DNA from: Adineta ricciae
Lineage: Eukaryota; Rotifera; Eurotatoria; Adinetida; Adinetidae
Length of the DNA stretch: 64,000 nt
Assembly (NCBI GenBank): GCA_905250025.1
Contig: CAJNOJ010000442.1
Coordinates: 1-64,000, forward strand
Direction of reading: 5' to 3'
Shown here: piece by piece, positions 19,647 through 30,823 of the stretch
Position numbering within the stretch: position 1 is the first letter of the stretch
Layout of the letters: every line of letters starts with the position of its first letter
The notes under the pieces: model-generated
Database searches by the model: none
The model's input: only the letters and a program-made list of their open reading frames with translations
What the model was told of the DNA's origin: nothing
Translations under genes and position numbers: made by a program

Positions 19647-21332
19647 ATGACTGACCACAGCGATGTTAACGACAGGAATAGCTGGTCATATCCAGATTTA
19701 CAATCACAACTATCTGAACAACCGAGGACATTTGTCTATCAAACACAACCATTTACGATAAGCGAACAATTGGCAGAGAAAAAGAAGAAAGAAAAGAAAT
19801 GTCACAGTAATCGAAAGCTGCAACACTTCAAGCGCAAGTGTCGAGCCCGTGGTTTAACTGAAGAACAAATTCATGGTTTAATTCAAACGAAACATCACAC
19901 AATATCCGAACCATCTATAAGTGTTCAATTAACTACGTGCCGTCCAAAACAGTCAAATAAACGGAAGAGAGACTTATATAATAAAAAACTATTAACAAAG
20001 AGGAAGAAGGCGAGATATAATAGTAGGTCGTTAAGCAGTAAAGACAACACCAGTAGTTCAAATAAACATACTTGTACTGTATACAAACAATCAAAGTATT
20101 TGAGGATGCCACGAAAGCTATTTCAACATTCATTACGTCTGCAGTTGAAGCATCCACTGAAACGGAAAAAAGAACGACACTTCATTGTAGAACGTCTTCA
20201 ACTACTTGATCAACAGTTCTATCTCGATCATATTCGATCTCTCTATCAAACTTATTTTAATCAAGGTCTTAAATTTCATATGTGGTCTGTAAGTGTTGAT
20301 GATACTGTTTTATTATCATTACCAGTTCGCATCACTTTCATAGGATGATATCCTCAAGATTGCGCAAACAACAGAACGCAGTGTCATCCAAAAGTATCCC
20401 GAAGAGTACTTGATATTATTACGAGACGAAATCAGTCAATGTACAACTGAATTAGCAATTCAATCATCATCGTGTCCACTGACTTTATCTTTACTGGAGA
20501 TTGTCGATGCGCGACTGCATGAATTTGTTCGTCTGCATCATATTGACTTAATGAGGACGATTCGTTTTCGAATCAATAAACTCAAAGACGAAGTTCATGA
20601 AAAACAACTATTTCAACACTTATCTTACTATTATTTAAATAATGATCAAGTAATTTTCATCTCGTAACCTCTGTTTATCATCGATTCGATGTTCCTAGTT
20701 TAAAGCAATTTCTCGATTGACCACTATTCGCAAGAAACAATTGAAGGTATTCGAAGAACAAACCATGCTTGAGCAACAAATCTTATGCCATCGGCTACCA
20801 GAATCTCACGACTCCATAGTACCGAATCTTGATATGAAAAAGCTTTCAAAAAAGCATTGTAAAATGGTACAAAAGCTAAAACGGTTGACATTAAACTTAG
20901 AATTACAGCGATATGAAGAGGACATCCATCGTTATGAGCAGTTATACCAAGAAGAATTCAATAAGCTTCAACAACAAATTCTAAATCCAACTTCATCTGA
21001 CTACAAACATCAAATAGATATCTTAATGTACTCTGTCGAATCCTATCTAAATAATTATAAGCATAGACTTTTACGTCAAATAAGACACAGAGAAGCATAT
21101 TTTCATACAAATTTGATCCGACAACGTCGTCGTCGACAATCGTTCATGAGAGAAAACAACATTCAGGTGCATCCACAAATTATTGTCGATGTTCCAAAAG
21201 TAGCGTTAAACGATGTCCAACTACAATTTCTCTCACAAAACGGTATCTACAAATCTATAGTTTATTGTTGGTCCTGTTTTTCTTCTTCTTTGCAAAGGTC
21301 CCAGTTACATTCGACCGAACCAAAGCTACTCT
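19647..21332 (+). CDS. Athena-like ORF1-RT gene, 5' part with three introns (copy B)
   Basis: Exons are 19647-20288, 20344-20649, 20699-21242 and 21298 to the break. Introns of 55, 49 and 55 bp have GT donors (GTAAGT, GTAATT, GTATCT) and TAG or AAG acceptors, and all junctions keep the frame. The product has a lysine-rich ORF1 region, long coiled-coil-like helices (LKRLTLNLELQRYEEDIHRY) and LNDVQLQFLSQNG|PSYIRPNQ, which is the N-terminal edge of Penelope-like RTs. It is open to the break, then truncated before the catalytic domain. The short introns match those expected for Athena elements in rotifers. Confidence 0.75.
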
Positions 21333-21669
21333 GTAAAAAAAAAGGCGTCGTACTGAACCATAAAAGGTTCTAGATTTCGGTACCATTTTCAGAACCCTCT
21401 AAGGTTCAAGCACAATCTGGTTTTATCTAAACCTTTTTTCTATTTTCTCAAAAAATGGTTCTAGTCTTCCAGAGAACAGTTCATTTTAGTTGCTCTACCT
21501 TCCACTATCTATTGGTCCCCTATTCAACTACTTATCCTTGTCTTTTGCGCGCCACTTCTATCCATGAGCTTATCTATAACTACCTATTTCTAATCCTAAC
21601 CTTAACATTGTCCTTAACTGACTATACCTGAGCTTATTCTGCACTGCCTACTTCTGTTCTTAATTTTAA
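21333..21669. other. Non-element insert, T-rich, possible MITE end
   Basis: The stretch begins CTCTGTAAAAAAAAAGG and contains GAACC/GGTTC inverted motifs like those at 3616-3823. It ends at the N at 21670. No coding potential. Confidence 0.4.
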
Positions 21670-21670
21670 N

Positions 21671-21767
21671 TCTTCCCGAAGCAAACATATCGGCTTAACC
21701 GCCGACTATTTCATCATTATCAAAAAGCATCATGAAAATGACAATTGTCAAGGAAACAGACGAATAG
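21671..21767 (+). pseudogene. 3' end of small proline-rich ORF (copy C)
   Basis: The tail LPEANI onward is present, but a TAA replaces the codon after SA. The 5' part is missing. Confidence 0.65.
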
Positions 21768-22286
21768 TCACTCAGATAATTATTAGATCAAACTCTAGAT
21801 TCTATCGAAAACTTTCTTGTCAACTATTGCTCTCTATGCACATTCACGTTTTGTTCATTAAACTTTATTTTGTTGTGCTTAACATCTTTTACGTTCTTCC
21901 TCTCTATGCATCGAAGCACATTTTGGTTTGAATAAAGTTCATATTCCTATTCCAGATAACAAAACATATTTTCTAATACTAATCAATGAATCAGTCTTAC
22001 ACTTCATCAACTTTTTATCAACCTCACTTAGGTAGTAAATGCATCACAAAATTAAGTGTCCAGTAGTAAGAATTTTCCACATAGATATAAAAGTACGACG
22101 CGATGCTGCTGCTTCAACTTCACGAGTATCTTGAGGGTGATGATGGAGTCTTTTACGAGGAAATCAAGAAAAATCTGTTACCGTAGTCTTTATTCAGTGT
22201 TGCCGCACTCTCTGATATTCTTTGGCAGAGATATATTCATGTTGTATGTTCTAGATTAAATTGTATAGTTCGTGATACTCTCTTCG

Positions 22287-24717
22287 ATGACTGACCACAG
22301 CGATGTTAACGACAGGAATAGCTGGTCATATCCAGCTTTACAATCACAACTATCTGAACAACCGAGGACATTTGTCTATCAAACACAACCATTTACGATA
22401 AGCGAACAATTGGCAGAGGAAAAGAAGAAAGAAAAGAAATGTCATGGTAATCGAAAGCTGCAACACTTCAAGCGCAAGTGTCGAGCCCATGGTTTAACTG
22501 AAGAACAAATTCAGGGTTTAATTCAAACGAAACATCACACAATATCCGAACCATCTATAAGTGTTCAATTAACTACGTGCCGTCCAAAACAGTCAAATAA
22601 ACGGAAGAGAGACTTATATAATAAAAAACCATTAACAAAGAGGAAGAAGGCGAGATATAATAGTAGGTCGTTAAGCAGTAAAGACAACACCAGTAGTTCA
22701 AATAAACATACTTGTACTGTATACAAACAATCAAAGTATTTGAGGATGCCACGAAAGCTACTTCTACATTCATTACGTCTGCAGTTGAAGCATCCACTGA
22801 AACGGAAAAAAGAACGACACTTCATTGTAGAACGTCTCCAACTACTTGATCAACAGTTCTATCTCGATCATATTCGATGTCTCTATCAAACTTATTTTGA
22901 TCAAGGTCTTAAATTTCATATGTGGCCTGTAAGTGTTGATGATACTGTTTCATTATCATAATCAGTTCGCATCGCTTTCATAGGACGGTATCCTCAAGAT
23001 TGCGCAAATAACAGAACGCACTGTCATCCAAAAGTATCTCGAAGAGTACTTGATATTATTACGAGACAAAATCAGTCAATGTACAACTGAATTAGCAACT
23101 CAATCATCACCGTGTCCACTGACTTTATCTTTACTGAACATTGTCGATGTGCGACTGCATGAATTTGTTCGTCTGCATCATATTGACTTAATGAGGACGA
23201 TTCGTTTTCGAATCAATAAACTCAAAGACAAAATTCATGAAAAACAACTCTTTCAACACTTATCTTACTATTATTTAAATAATGATCAAGTAATTTTCAT
23301 CTCGTAACCCCTGTTCATCATCGATTCGATGTTCGTAGTTTAAAGCAATTTCTCGATTGACCACTATTCGCAAGGAACAATTGAAAGTATTCGACGAACA
23401 AACCATGCTTGAGCAACAAATCTTATGCCATCAGTTACCAGAATCTCTCGACTCCATACTACCGAATCTTGATATGAAAAAGCTTTCACAAAAGCATTGT
23501 AAGATGGTACAAGAGCTAAAACGGTTCACATTAAACTTAGAATTACAGCGATATGAAGAGGACATTCATCGTTATGAACAGTTATACCAAGAAGAATTCA
23601 ATAAACTTCAAGAACAAATTCAAAATCCAACTTCATCTGACTACAAACATCAAATAGATATCTTAATGTACTCTGTCGAATCCTATCTAAATAATTATAA
23701 GCATAGACTTTTACGTCAAATAAGACACAGAGAAGCATGTTTTCATACAAATTTGATCCGACAACGTCGTCGTCTACAATCGCTCATGAGAGAAAACAAC
23801 ATTCAGGCGCATCCATAAATTATTGTCAATGTTCCAAAAGTAGCGTTAAACGATGCCCAACTACAATTTCTCTCATAAAACGGTATCTACAAATCTATAG
23901 ATGTTTTCGAACTTTAGTAAAGTTTATTGTTGGTTCTGTTTTTCTTCTCCTTTGCAAAGGTCCCAGTTACGTTCGACCGAACCAAAATTATCTCCATTGT
24001 GATCAACAACAACAGAAACAGGTCGATCGAGAATTTAACAAAACTCTTGACGTAATCGTTCCTTATCTCGCGCGTGTCTATCATATGTCGCCAACATCAA
24101 TATTTACCAGCCGATTCTCCCATCAATTGGCTACTTATCTGTGTGAACAGTACATGGCTCCAATCTCTTATGTACATGCTCATCATGCTTGACAAGAAAG
24201 AAAAGCAATCAAATGCTTCGTGTAACGGACAAAAGTGGCATATTCCATATTGATGACACCAACGATTATGAACAAAAAGCAGAAGCTTACCGAGAAAAAA
24301 TGAAGGCGTATATCGAACTAGAAAATGATCCCTTATGCGTAGTTTTTGACAAGGCAGTCAATTTGCTCAATGATCTTCGTTCGAAAAAGCATATTCTTGC
24401 ATGGTAATTTGATAAAATGATGCCGAAACCAGAGAACGCTCAACTAGCTTACCTCTATTTTGTTCCAAAACCACATAAGGTAATTTTTGAAAGTTTTTTC
24501 TTTTTTATCAATCTAAATTCCGTTTGTATTCACAGGAAGGAACACCATTAAGACCGATTGTGTCCTCAATGCATATGCCAACAACTGGCATTTCCAAGTT
24601 TCTTGATCGACTACTTCGACTGTTATTCGATCAACATGCTCGCCCTACTACAATTATCGATGGTGTTGATCTCATTCGACGACTTCAAGCATACACTACA
24701 AATGGATATTTGAAGCC
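22287..24717 (+). pseudogene. Athena-like ORF1-RT gene (copy C), multiple stops
   Basis: Exons are 22287-22928, 22984-23289, 23339-23882, 23960-24479 and 24536 to the N. Exon 1 and exon 2 are open. Exon 3 has TAA at 23816 and at 23876 (CAA in other copies). Exon 4 has a frame change near 24210 and a TAA in HILAW*F. The RT palm is entered (LRPIVSSMHMPTTGIS), but the catalytic motifs lie beyond the joint. Confidence 0.75.
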
Positions 24718-24718
24718 N

Positions 24719-26632
24719 AAATTCAGAGTTTAATTCAAACGAAACATCACACAATATCCGAACCATCTATAAGTGTTCAACTAGCTACGAGCCGTCCAAA
24801 ACAGTCAAATAAACGGAAGAGAGACTTATCTAAACAAAATCTTGTGTACAGTTCAATGAAATCACTCAGCCAATTATCATTATCAAAGAGGAAGAAGGCG
24901 AGATATAATAGTAGGTCGTTAAGCAGTAAAGACAACACCAATAGTTCAAATAACCATACTTATACTGTATATAAACAATCAAAATATTTGAGGATGCCAC
25001 GAAAGCTACTTCTACATTCATTACGTCTGCAGTTGAAGCATCCATCGAAATGGAAAAAAGAACGACACCTCATTGTGGAACGTCTCCAACTACTTGATCA
25101 ACAGTTCTATCTCGACCATATTCGATGCCTCTATCAAACTTATTTTGATCAAGGTCTTAAATTTCATATGTGACATGTAAGCGTTGATGATACTGTTCCA
25201 TTATCATTACCAATTCGCGTCACTTTCATAGAATGATATTCTCAAGATTGCGCAAACAACAGAACGCAGTGTCATCCAAAAGTATCTCGAAGAGTACTTG
25301 ATATTATTACGAGACAAAATCGATCATCATCGTGTCCACTGACTTTATCTTTACTGGAAATTGTCGATGCGCGACTACATGAATTTGTTCGTCTGTATCA
25401 TATTGACTTAATGAGGACGATTCGTTTTCGAATCAATAAACTCAAAGACGAAATTCATGAAAAATAACTCTTTCAACGCTTATCTTACTATTATTTAAAT
25501 AATGATCAAGTAATTTTCATCTCGTAACCTCTGTTTATCATCGATTTGATGTTGCTAGTTTAAAGCAATTTCTCGATTGACCACTATTCGCAAGAAACAA
25601 TTGAATTTATTCGAAGAACAAACCATGCTTGAGCAACAAATCTTATGCCATCGGCTACCAGAATCTCTCGACTCCATAGTACCGAATCTTGATGTGAAAA
25701 AGCTTTCAAAAAAGCATTGTAAAATGGTACAAGAGCTAAAACGGTTGACATTAAACTTAGAATTACAGCGATTTGAAGAGGACATCCATCGTTATGAACA
25801 GCTATACCAAGAAGAATTCAATAAGTTTCAACAACAGATTCTAAATCCAACTTCATCTGACTACAAACATCAAATAGATATCTTAATGTACTCTGTCGAA
25901 TCCTATCTAAATAATTATAAGGGTAGACTTTTACGTCAAATAAGACACAGAGAAGCATGTTTTCATACAAATTTGATCCGACAGCGTCGTCGTCGACAAT
26001 CGCTCATGACAGACAACAACATTCAGGTGCATCCACAAATTACTGTCGATGTTCCAAAAGTAGCATTAAACGATGCCCAACTACAATTTCTCTCACAAAA
26101 CGGTATCTACAAATCTATAGTTTATTGTTGGTCCTGTTTTTCTTCTTCTTTCCAAAGGTCCCAGTTACATTCGACCGAACCAAAGTTATCTTCACTGTGA
26201 TCAACAACAACAGAAACAAGTCGATCGGGAATTTAACAAAACTCTTGACGTAATCGTTCCCTATCTCGTGCGTGTCTATCATATGTCACCAACATCAACA
26301 ATCATCAACCGATTTTTCCATAAATTGGCTCCTTATCTGTGTGAACAGTACATGGCTCCAGACTAGAAAGAAAAGCAATCAAGTCCTTCGTGTAACGGAT
26401 AAAAGTGGCATATTCCATATTGGTGACGCCAACGATTATGAACAAAAAGCAGAAGCTTATCGAGAAAAAACGAAGGCGTATATCGAACTAGAAAATGATC
26501 CCCTATGCGTAGTTTTTTACAAGGCAGTCAATTTGCTCAATGATCTTCGTTCGAAAAAGCACATTCTTGCGTGGCAATTTGATAAAATGATGCCGAAACG
26601 AGAGAACGCTCAACTAGCTTATTTGTATTTAT
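24719..26632 (+). pseudogene. Athena-like ORF1-RT fragment (copy D)
   Basis: It begins in ORF1 (IQTKHHTISEPS) directly after the N. Disabling changes include TGA for the Trp of FHMW at the end of exon 1, a deletion in exon 2, an in-frame TAA (EKstopL) and loss of the YVHAH segment. It ends near AQLAYLYL with unrelated sequence to 26749. Confidence 0.75.
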
Positions 26633-26750
26633 CTATACAATAAATACATTTTACAAATATCTTACAGAAATTGATACAAACATTTATAACGACTTTCTTT
26701 TAGAAAGCTACACTGGTCAGTAAAAATAATTTACCTGCAATAATTCGAAN

Positions 26751-29201
26751 AGCTTTCAAAAAAGCATTGTAAAATGGTACAAGAGCTAAAACGGTTGACA
26801 TTAAACTTAGAATTACAGCGATATGAAGAGGACATCCATCGTTATGAACAGCTATACCAAGAAGAATTCAATAAGCTTCGACAACAAATTCTAAATCCAA
26901 CTTCATCTGACTACAAACATCAAATAGATATATTAATGTACTCTGTCGAATCCTATCTAAATAATTATAAGCATAGACTTTTACGTCAAATAAGACACAG
27001 AGAAGCATGTTTTCATACAAATTTGATTCGACAACGTCGTCGTCGACAATCGCTCATGACAGAAAACAACATTCAGGTGCATCCACAAATTATTGTCGAT
27101 GTTCAAAAAGTAGCGTTAAACGATGCCCAACTACAATTTCTCTCACAAAATGGTATTTACAAATCCATAGTTGTTTTCGAACTTTAGTATAGTTTATTGT
27201 TGGTTTTGTTTTTCTTCTCCTTTGCAAAGGTCCCAGTTACATTCGACCGAACCAAAGTTATTTTCATTGTGATCAACAACAACAGAAACAAGTCGATCGA
27301 GAATTTAACAATACTCTTGACGTAATCGTTCCTTATCACGTGCGTCTCTATCATAGGTCGCCAACATCAACAATTATCAGCTGATTCTCCCATCAATTGG
27401 CTACTTATCTGTGTGAACAGTACATGGCTCCAATTTCTTATCTTCATGCTCATCGTGCTCGACAAGAAAGAAAAGCAATCAAGTTCTTCGTGTAACGGAT
27501 AAAAGTGGCATAGTCCATATTGGTGACGCCAACGATTATGAACAAAAAGCACAAGCTTATCGAGAAAAAACGAAGGCGTATATCGAACTAGAAAATGATC
27601 CCCTATCCGTAGTTTTTGACAAGGCAGTCAATTTGCTCAATGATCTTCGTTCGAAAAAGCATATTCTTGCATGGCAATTTGATAAAATGATGCCGAAACG
27701 AGAGGACGCTCAACTAGCTTACCTGTATTTTGTTCCAAAACCACATAAGGTAATTTTTGAAAGTTTTTTCTTTTTTATCAATCTAAATTCCGTTTGTATT
27801 CACAGGAAGGAACACCATTAAGACCGATGGTGTCCTCAATGCATATGCCAACAACTGGCATTTCCAAGTTTCTTGATCGACTACTTCGACCATTATTTGA
27901 TCAACATGCTCGCTCAACTAGAATTATCGATGGTGTTGATCTCATTCGACCACTTCAAGCATACACTACAAATGGATATTTGAAGCCAACAATCTATTTG
28001 TGCACATTTGACATCACAGATTTATATACAATGTTACCACCGGAAGAATCTCTCGATATTCTAACTGAATTTCTTCTAGAACATGGATATACCAAAGTGA
28101 ATTCAGTGTCCATTGATGCCATTCGGAAATTAGCTCGTCTTGCTCTCACAGAAAATGTATTCACTTATGAGAAAAGATTCTATCGGCAAGTGATCGGCGG
28201 TGCTATGGGCTCTGCATTTACTTTGAGTTTAGCCAATGTTTTCTTATGGAAATGGGAAAAACCATTACTTCAGCAGCAGCTAAATACAAACGAAATCTAT
28301 GGAAGGTACGTTCAGTATCTTAGGAAAAGCGCTATTGTCTCAATATACTCTATTTATCTTTTATAGATATATCGATGATATCTTCTTTACTTCGAATCAA
28401 CCACTGGAGAAAATCAATGAAATGTTAGATCACGCCAACGATTTCCATCCAAATATCAAATTAGTTCGGCAAATTGGTAAGAATGTATCATTCTTAGATG
28501 TGCTTATTGAAAATGATCATGGTACATTGAAAACATCTGTGTATCACAAAGAAGCAGCCGAACCATACACAGTGCCATTTAATTCTGACCATCCTCATCA
28601 TACCTTCAGAAATACCATTGACACAGCACTTTTGCGTGCTGTACGCTATTCATCTACACTATCAATTTTTCAAAAAGAACAACGTACAATCAAACTAATG
28701 CTTCTTTACAACAAGTAATTTGATCTATTTCTGTATGTTCACAATCCGGTTTATCCGATATCTTCTAGCTATACACCACGGTTTATCTACAGCAGATCCC
28801 ACAATTTCATCACCTCTTATCCCAAAACTTCAAACATCCAACCATTCATACATGATGAAAATGAATTTAGAGCGATCCGACACAAAATGCTCAACATTCC
28901 AACTATTCTAGAATATCGAATGGCGCCCTGAATCGAAAGCGATAATGTTACCTCTGATCCTGAATCAGTAAAAACTGATGTACCAGAAACCAAATCCACA
29001 AAATGTTCGAAAAGGGAAAACCAACTCATAATTCATGACACTCATGAGCAACGCTTTCGGACATACAAACGAGATCTACACCAACTTTGGAATGAAACAT
29101 ATCGATCAACACCAATCATTCACACAAGACTAATCGTTGGTAACAGAAACAACAGAACGTTAGCACGAGAGATGATATGCCATCAACCGAAACGACCATG
29201 A
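26751..29201 (+). pseudogene. Athena-like reverse transcriptase, most complete copy (E), five introns in total
   Basis: Exons are 26751-27152, 27230-27749, 27806-28305, 28367-28714 and 28769-29201; all introns are GT-AG, 54-77 bp. RT motifs are all present: FDITDLYTMLP (motif A), GGAMGSAFTLSLAN (motif B) and YIDDIFF (motif C, split by an intron as AG|A for Arg). FLDVLI and the C-terminal RLIVGNRNNRTLA follow. The protein ends there with no GIY-YIG nuclease, as expected for Athena elements. Defects are the 5' cut at an N, a one-base frame change near 27480 and one TGA at 28929-28931. The role is RNA-templated DNA synthesis, probably at chromosome ends. Confidence 0.85.
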
Positions 29202-29534
29202 CAATCAGCCGAGACATTGACCTCAACCAGACCTACATTTCAAGCATCCTAGATTTTTCTGTATATATTATTTCTAATAAACTATTCGCTTGGGTATGAA
29301 CTTCTTCACATATCCCAGACATTAACATACAACCCATATCTCAAACAAAACGTCTATTCAGACCTTCACCTATACAACAAAGCACAAGACTCTGCATAGT
29401 ACATCTCAGTATCCTATACAAAAAAAACCAACCGATAGACAAACTGACAAGGCTGATTCCTAAGTCAAAACTACCCGATCATGAATGGAATAAGCCCCAG
29501 TCGACACACCTCGTAGAATGCTTGACTCACCCAC
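29202..29534. other. 3' UTR of Athena-like copy E
   Basis: C/A-rich sequence without an ORF between the RT stop and the hammerhead. AATAAA-like AATAAACT occurs near 29276. It is presumably transcribed with the element. Confidence 0.5.
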
Positions 29535-29580
29535 AACCAACTGATGAGACCCTTCAGCAAGGTCGAAACGCGTCTTGGTT
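29535..29580 (+). ncRNA. Hammerhead ribozyme at the 3' end of Athena-like copy E
   Basis: All core parts are present. Stem I is AACCAA (29535-29540) with TTGGTT (29575-29580). The core CTGATGA is at 29541-29547. Stem II is GACC (29548-29551) with GGTC (29561-29564) around a 9-nt loop, and GAAA is at 29565-29568. A minimal stem III (A-CGCG-T) follows, and the cleavage triplet GTC ends at 29574. Short stem III is known for hammerheads of Penelope-like elements, which often act as dimers. Cleavage would fall just 5' of telomere-like repeats. Confidence 0.88.
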
Positions 29581-29589
29581 TGCTTTGAC

Positions 29590-29605
29590 TCACCCACACC
29601 CACCC
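29590..29605 (-). repeat. Telomere-like CCCACA repeat tract 1
   Basis: CACCCACACCCACCC directly follows the hammerhead. Its complement reads GGGTGTGGGTG, matching the bdelloid TGTGGG repeat. The C-rich strand is plus, so the chromosome end it once marked would have pointed left. Confidence 0.75.
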
Positions 29606-29644
29606 TCTAATAGGTTCGAAATCGATTATGGTAGTTATATCTCA
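29605..29644 (+). repeat. 40-bp direct repeat next to telomere-like tracts, copy 1
   Basis: Begins CTCTAATAGGTTCGAAATCG and is repeated exactly at 29829-29868. Copy 1 follows a telomere-like tract; copy 2 precedes one. Confidence 0.85.
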
Positions 29645-29828
29645 CTCTACTAGAGATAAAGTACCATTATAGAGTGGAATTAGTTGTTCTCGGTATCTTT
29701 TAGATATCTGAATGACTAGTTCTCCTTTATAACAGGGTATTTAGCTTGGAATTGATTCAATGACATTATTTTGTTTTTGAAATAATGTTTTTTGATCTTT
29801 TTTGAGTTTTTTGCCATTTGAGAATGAA

Positions 29829-29868
29829 CTCTAATAGGTTCGAAATCGATTATGGTAGTTATATCTCA
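29829..29868 (+). repeat. 40-bp direct repeat next to telomere-like tracts, copy 2
   Basis: Exact repeat of 29605-29644, starting CTCTAATAGG and ending ATATCTCA. The telomere-like tract 29867-29884 begins at its end. The 184 bp between the copies is AT-rich without a gene. Confidence 0.85.
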
Positions 29869-29884
29869 CCCACACCCACACCCA
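29867..29884 (-). repeat. Telomere-like CCCACA repeat tract 2
   Basis: CACCCACACCCACACCCA, three units on the C-rich strand. It lies between the second 40-bp direct repeat and unique sequence. Confidence 0.75.
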
Positions 29885-29968
29885 AAAGAGCTATAAGAAG
29901 TATATAAAACTACTGTTCAAGTTAATACTAGTGATGACATCAACAGAAAGCATAATTCAGTATAGGCA

Positions 29969-30008
29969 TTCAGTCGAGGGTTAAGCGAGTCTGCCTCGAC
30001 GAGCGTTA
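29969..30008 (+). repeat. 40-bp conserved hairpin element, copy 2
   Basis: Perfect 7-bp stem GTCGAGG/CCTCGAC with a 14-nt loop. It differs at one position from the copy at 35709-35748. It lies between the telomere-like tracts and the ART-TPR gene. Confidence 0.8.
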
Positions 30009-30259
30009 TTTATATCAATAGTGTTGAAATATATTAACAATGCTTGAGAGTGAGGAATGGCGAGGATGCATTTTTCTGTATCTCAACCTTTAACCACACC
30101 TAGAGCCGCACTTTGATTTCATCGTACTTTTATCCTTGCTTTTGTCCAGCGCTTATTCTCACACGTTTACCTACGCCACTCACCATCAAGATTATTCGCA
30201 CATGAGTTTATAAGAACATAAAAAAAAGTATGATTATTCATCTGAATTATAGTTAATAC

Positions 30260-30794
30260 CATGGTTCCCGATTAGTTTTCAAAGTGTTGAGGGCTAAATT
30301 TTGCCAGAAAGTCTTTCTGTCAACATTCNGAGAAGTCCTTTACACTTGTTCTGTCAACATTCGTTAATTATAACATGACGTCATGTATATATATATGTGA
30401 TCAGAGCGAAAGAAGATATATGTAATGACGGCATGTAGACAGAACAAGTGTAAATGACTTTTTGAAAGAGATGGTAAAGAAAAGTCATAGACTTTCTGCT
30501 AGAAACACTGATGAAAAGTCATTAAATTTTCAGCAGAAATAATGACGAAAAACTATGGAGATTTTGGCAGAAATAGTAAAGAAAAGTAATAGACTTTCTT
30601 ATAAATACTCTATTTAATTAGAATTTAACTTAATCAGTGTTGATTTAAGGAAAAAAAATGTAATTTTAGTATAGTTTAAAACATTTACCCTACGATCAAA
30701 AATTACAAGTGGCAAAATGTTAAAAAAAATTTGACAGAAAAAATTTTATTTGGGGGAGCTAGCCCCCCCCCCCCCCCCCTTATCGGGAACCATG
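30260..30794. mobile_element. MITE with 9-bp target-site duplication
   Basis: Ends CATGGTTCCCGA (30260) and TCGGGAACCATG (ending 30794) are inverted repeats. AGTTAATAC flanks both sides (30251-30259 and 30795-30803). A 9-bp duplication suits MULE-type transposition. The interior includes a smaller hairpin (TACACTTGTTCTGTC near 30340 against GACAGAACAAGTGTA near 30445), a run of 17 C (30763-30779) and an N at 30329. Confidence 0.85.
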
Positions 30795-30823
30795 AGTTAA
30801 TACAAATAAAAAATGAGTCTTTA

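Larger units (their letters stand above)
18742..21332 (+). mobile_element. Athena-like element, copy B
   Basis: Same order as copy A: broken small ORF, spacer, then the ORF1-RT gene with three introns. Homology to copies C-E stops at about 21332, just after the fourth exon begins (CGACCGAACCAAAG), and foreign T-rich sequence follows. Confidence 0.8.
21671..24717 (+). mobile_element. Athena-like element, copy C
   Basis: It starts inside the small ORF just after the N at 21670 and ends inside the RT gene at the N at 24718. The order matches copy B, and about 3 kb is retained. Confidence 0.8.
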
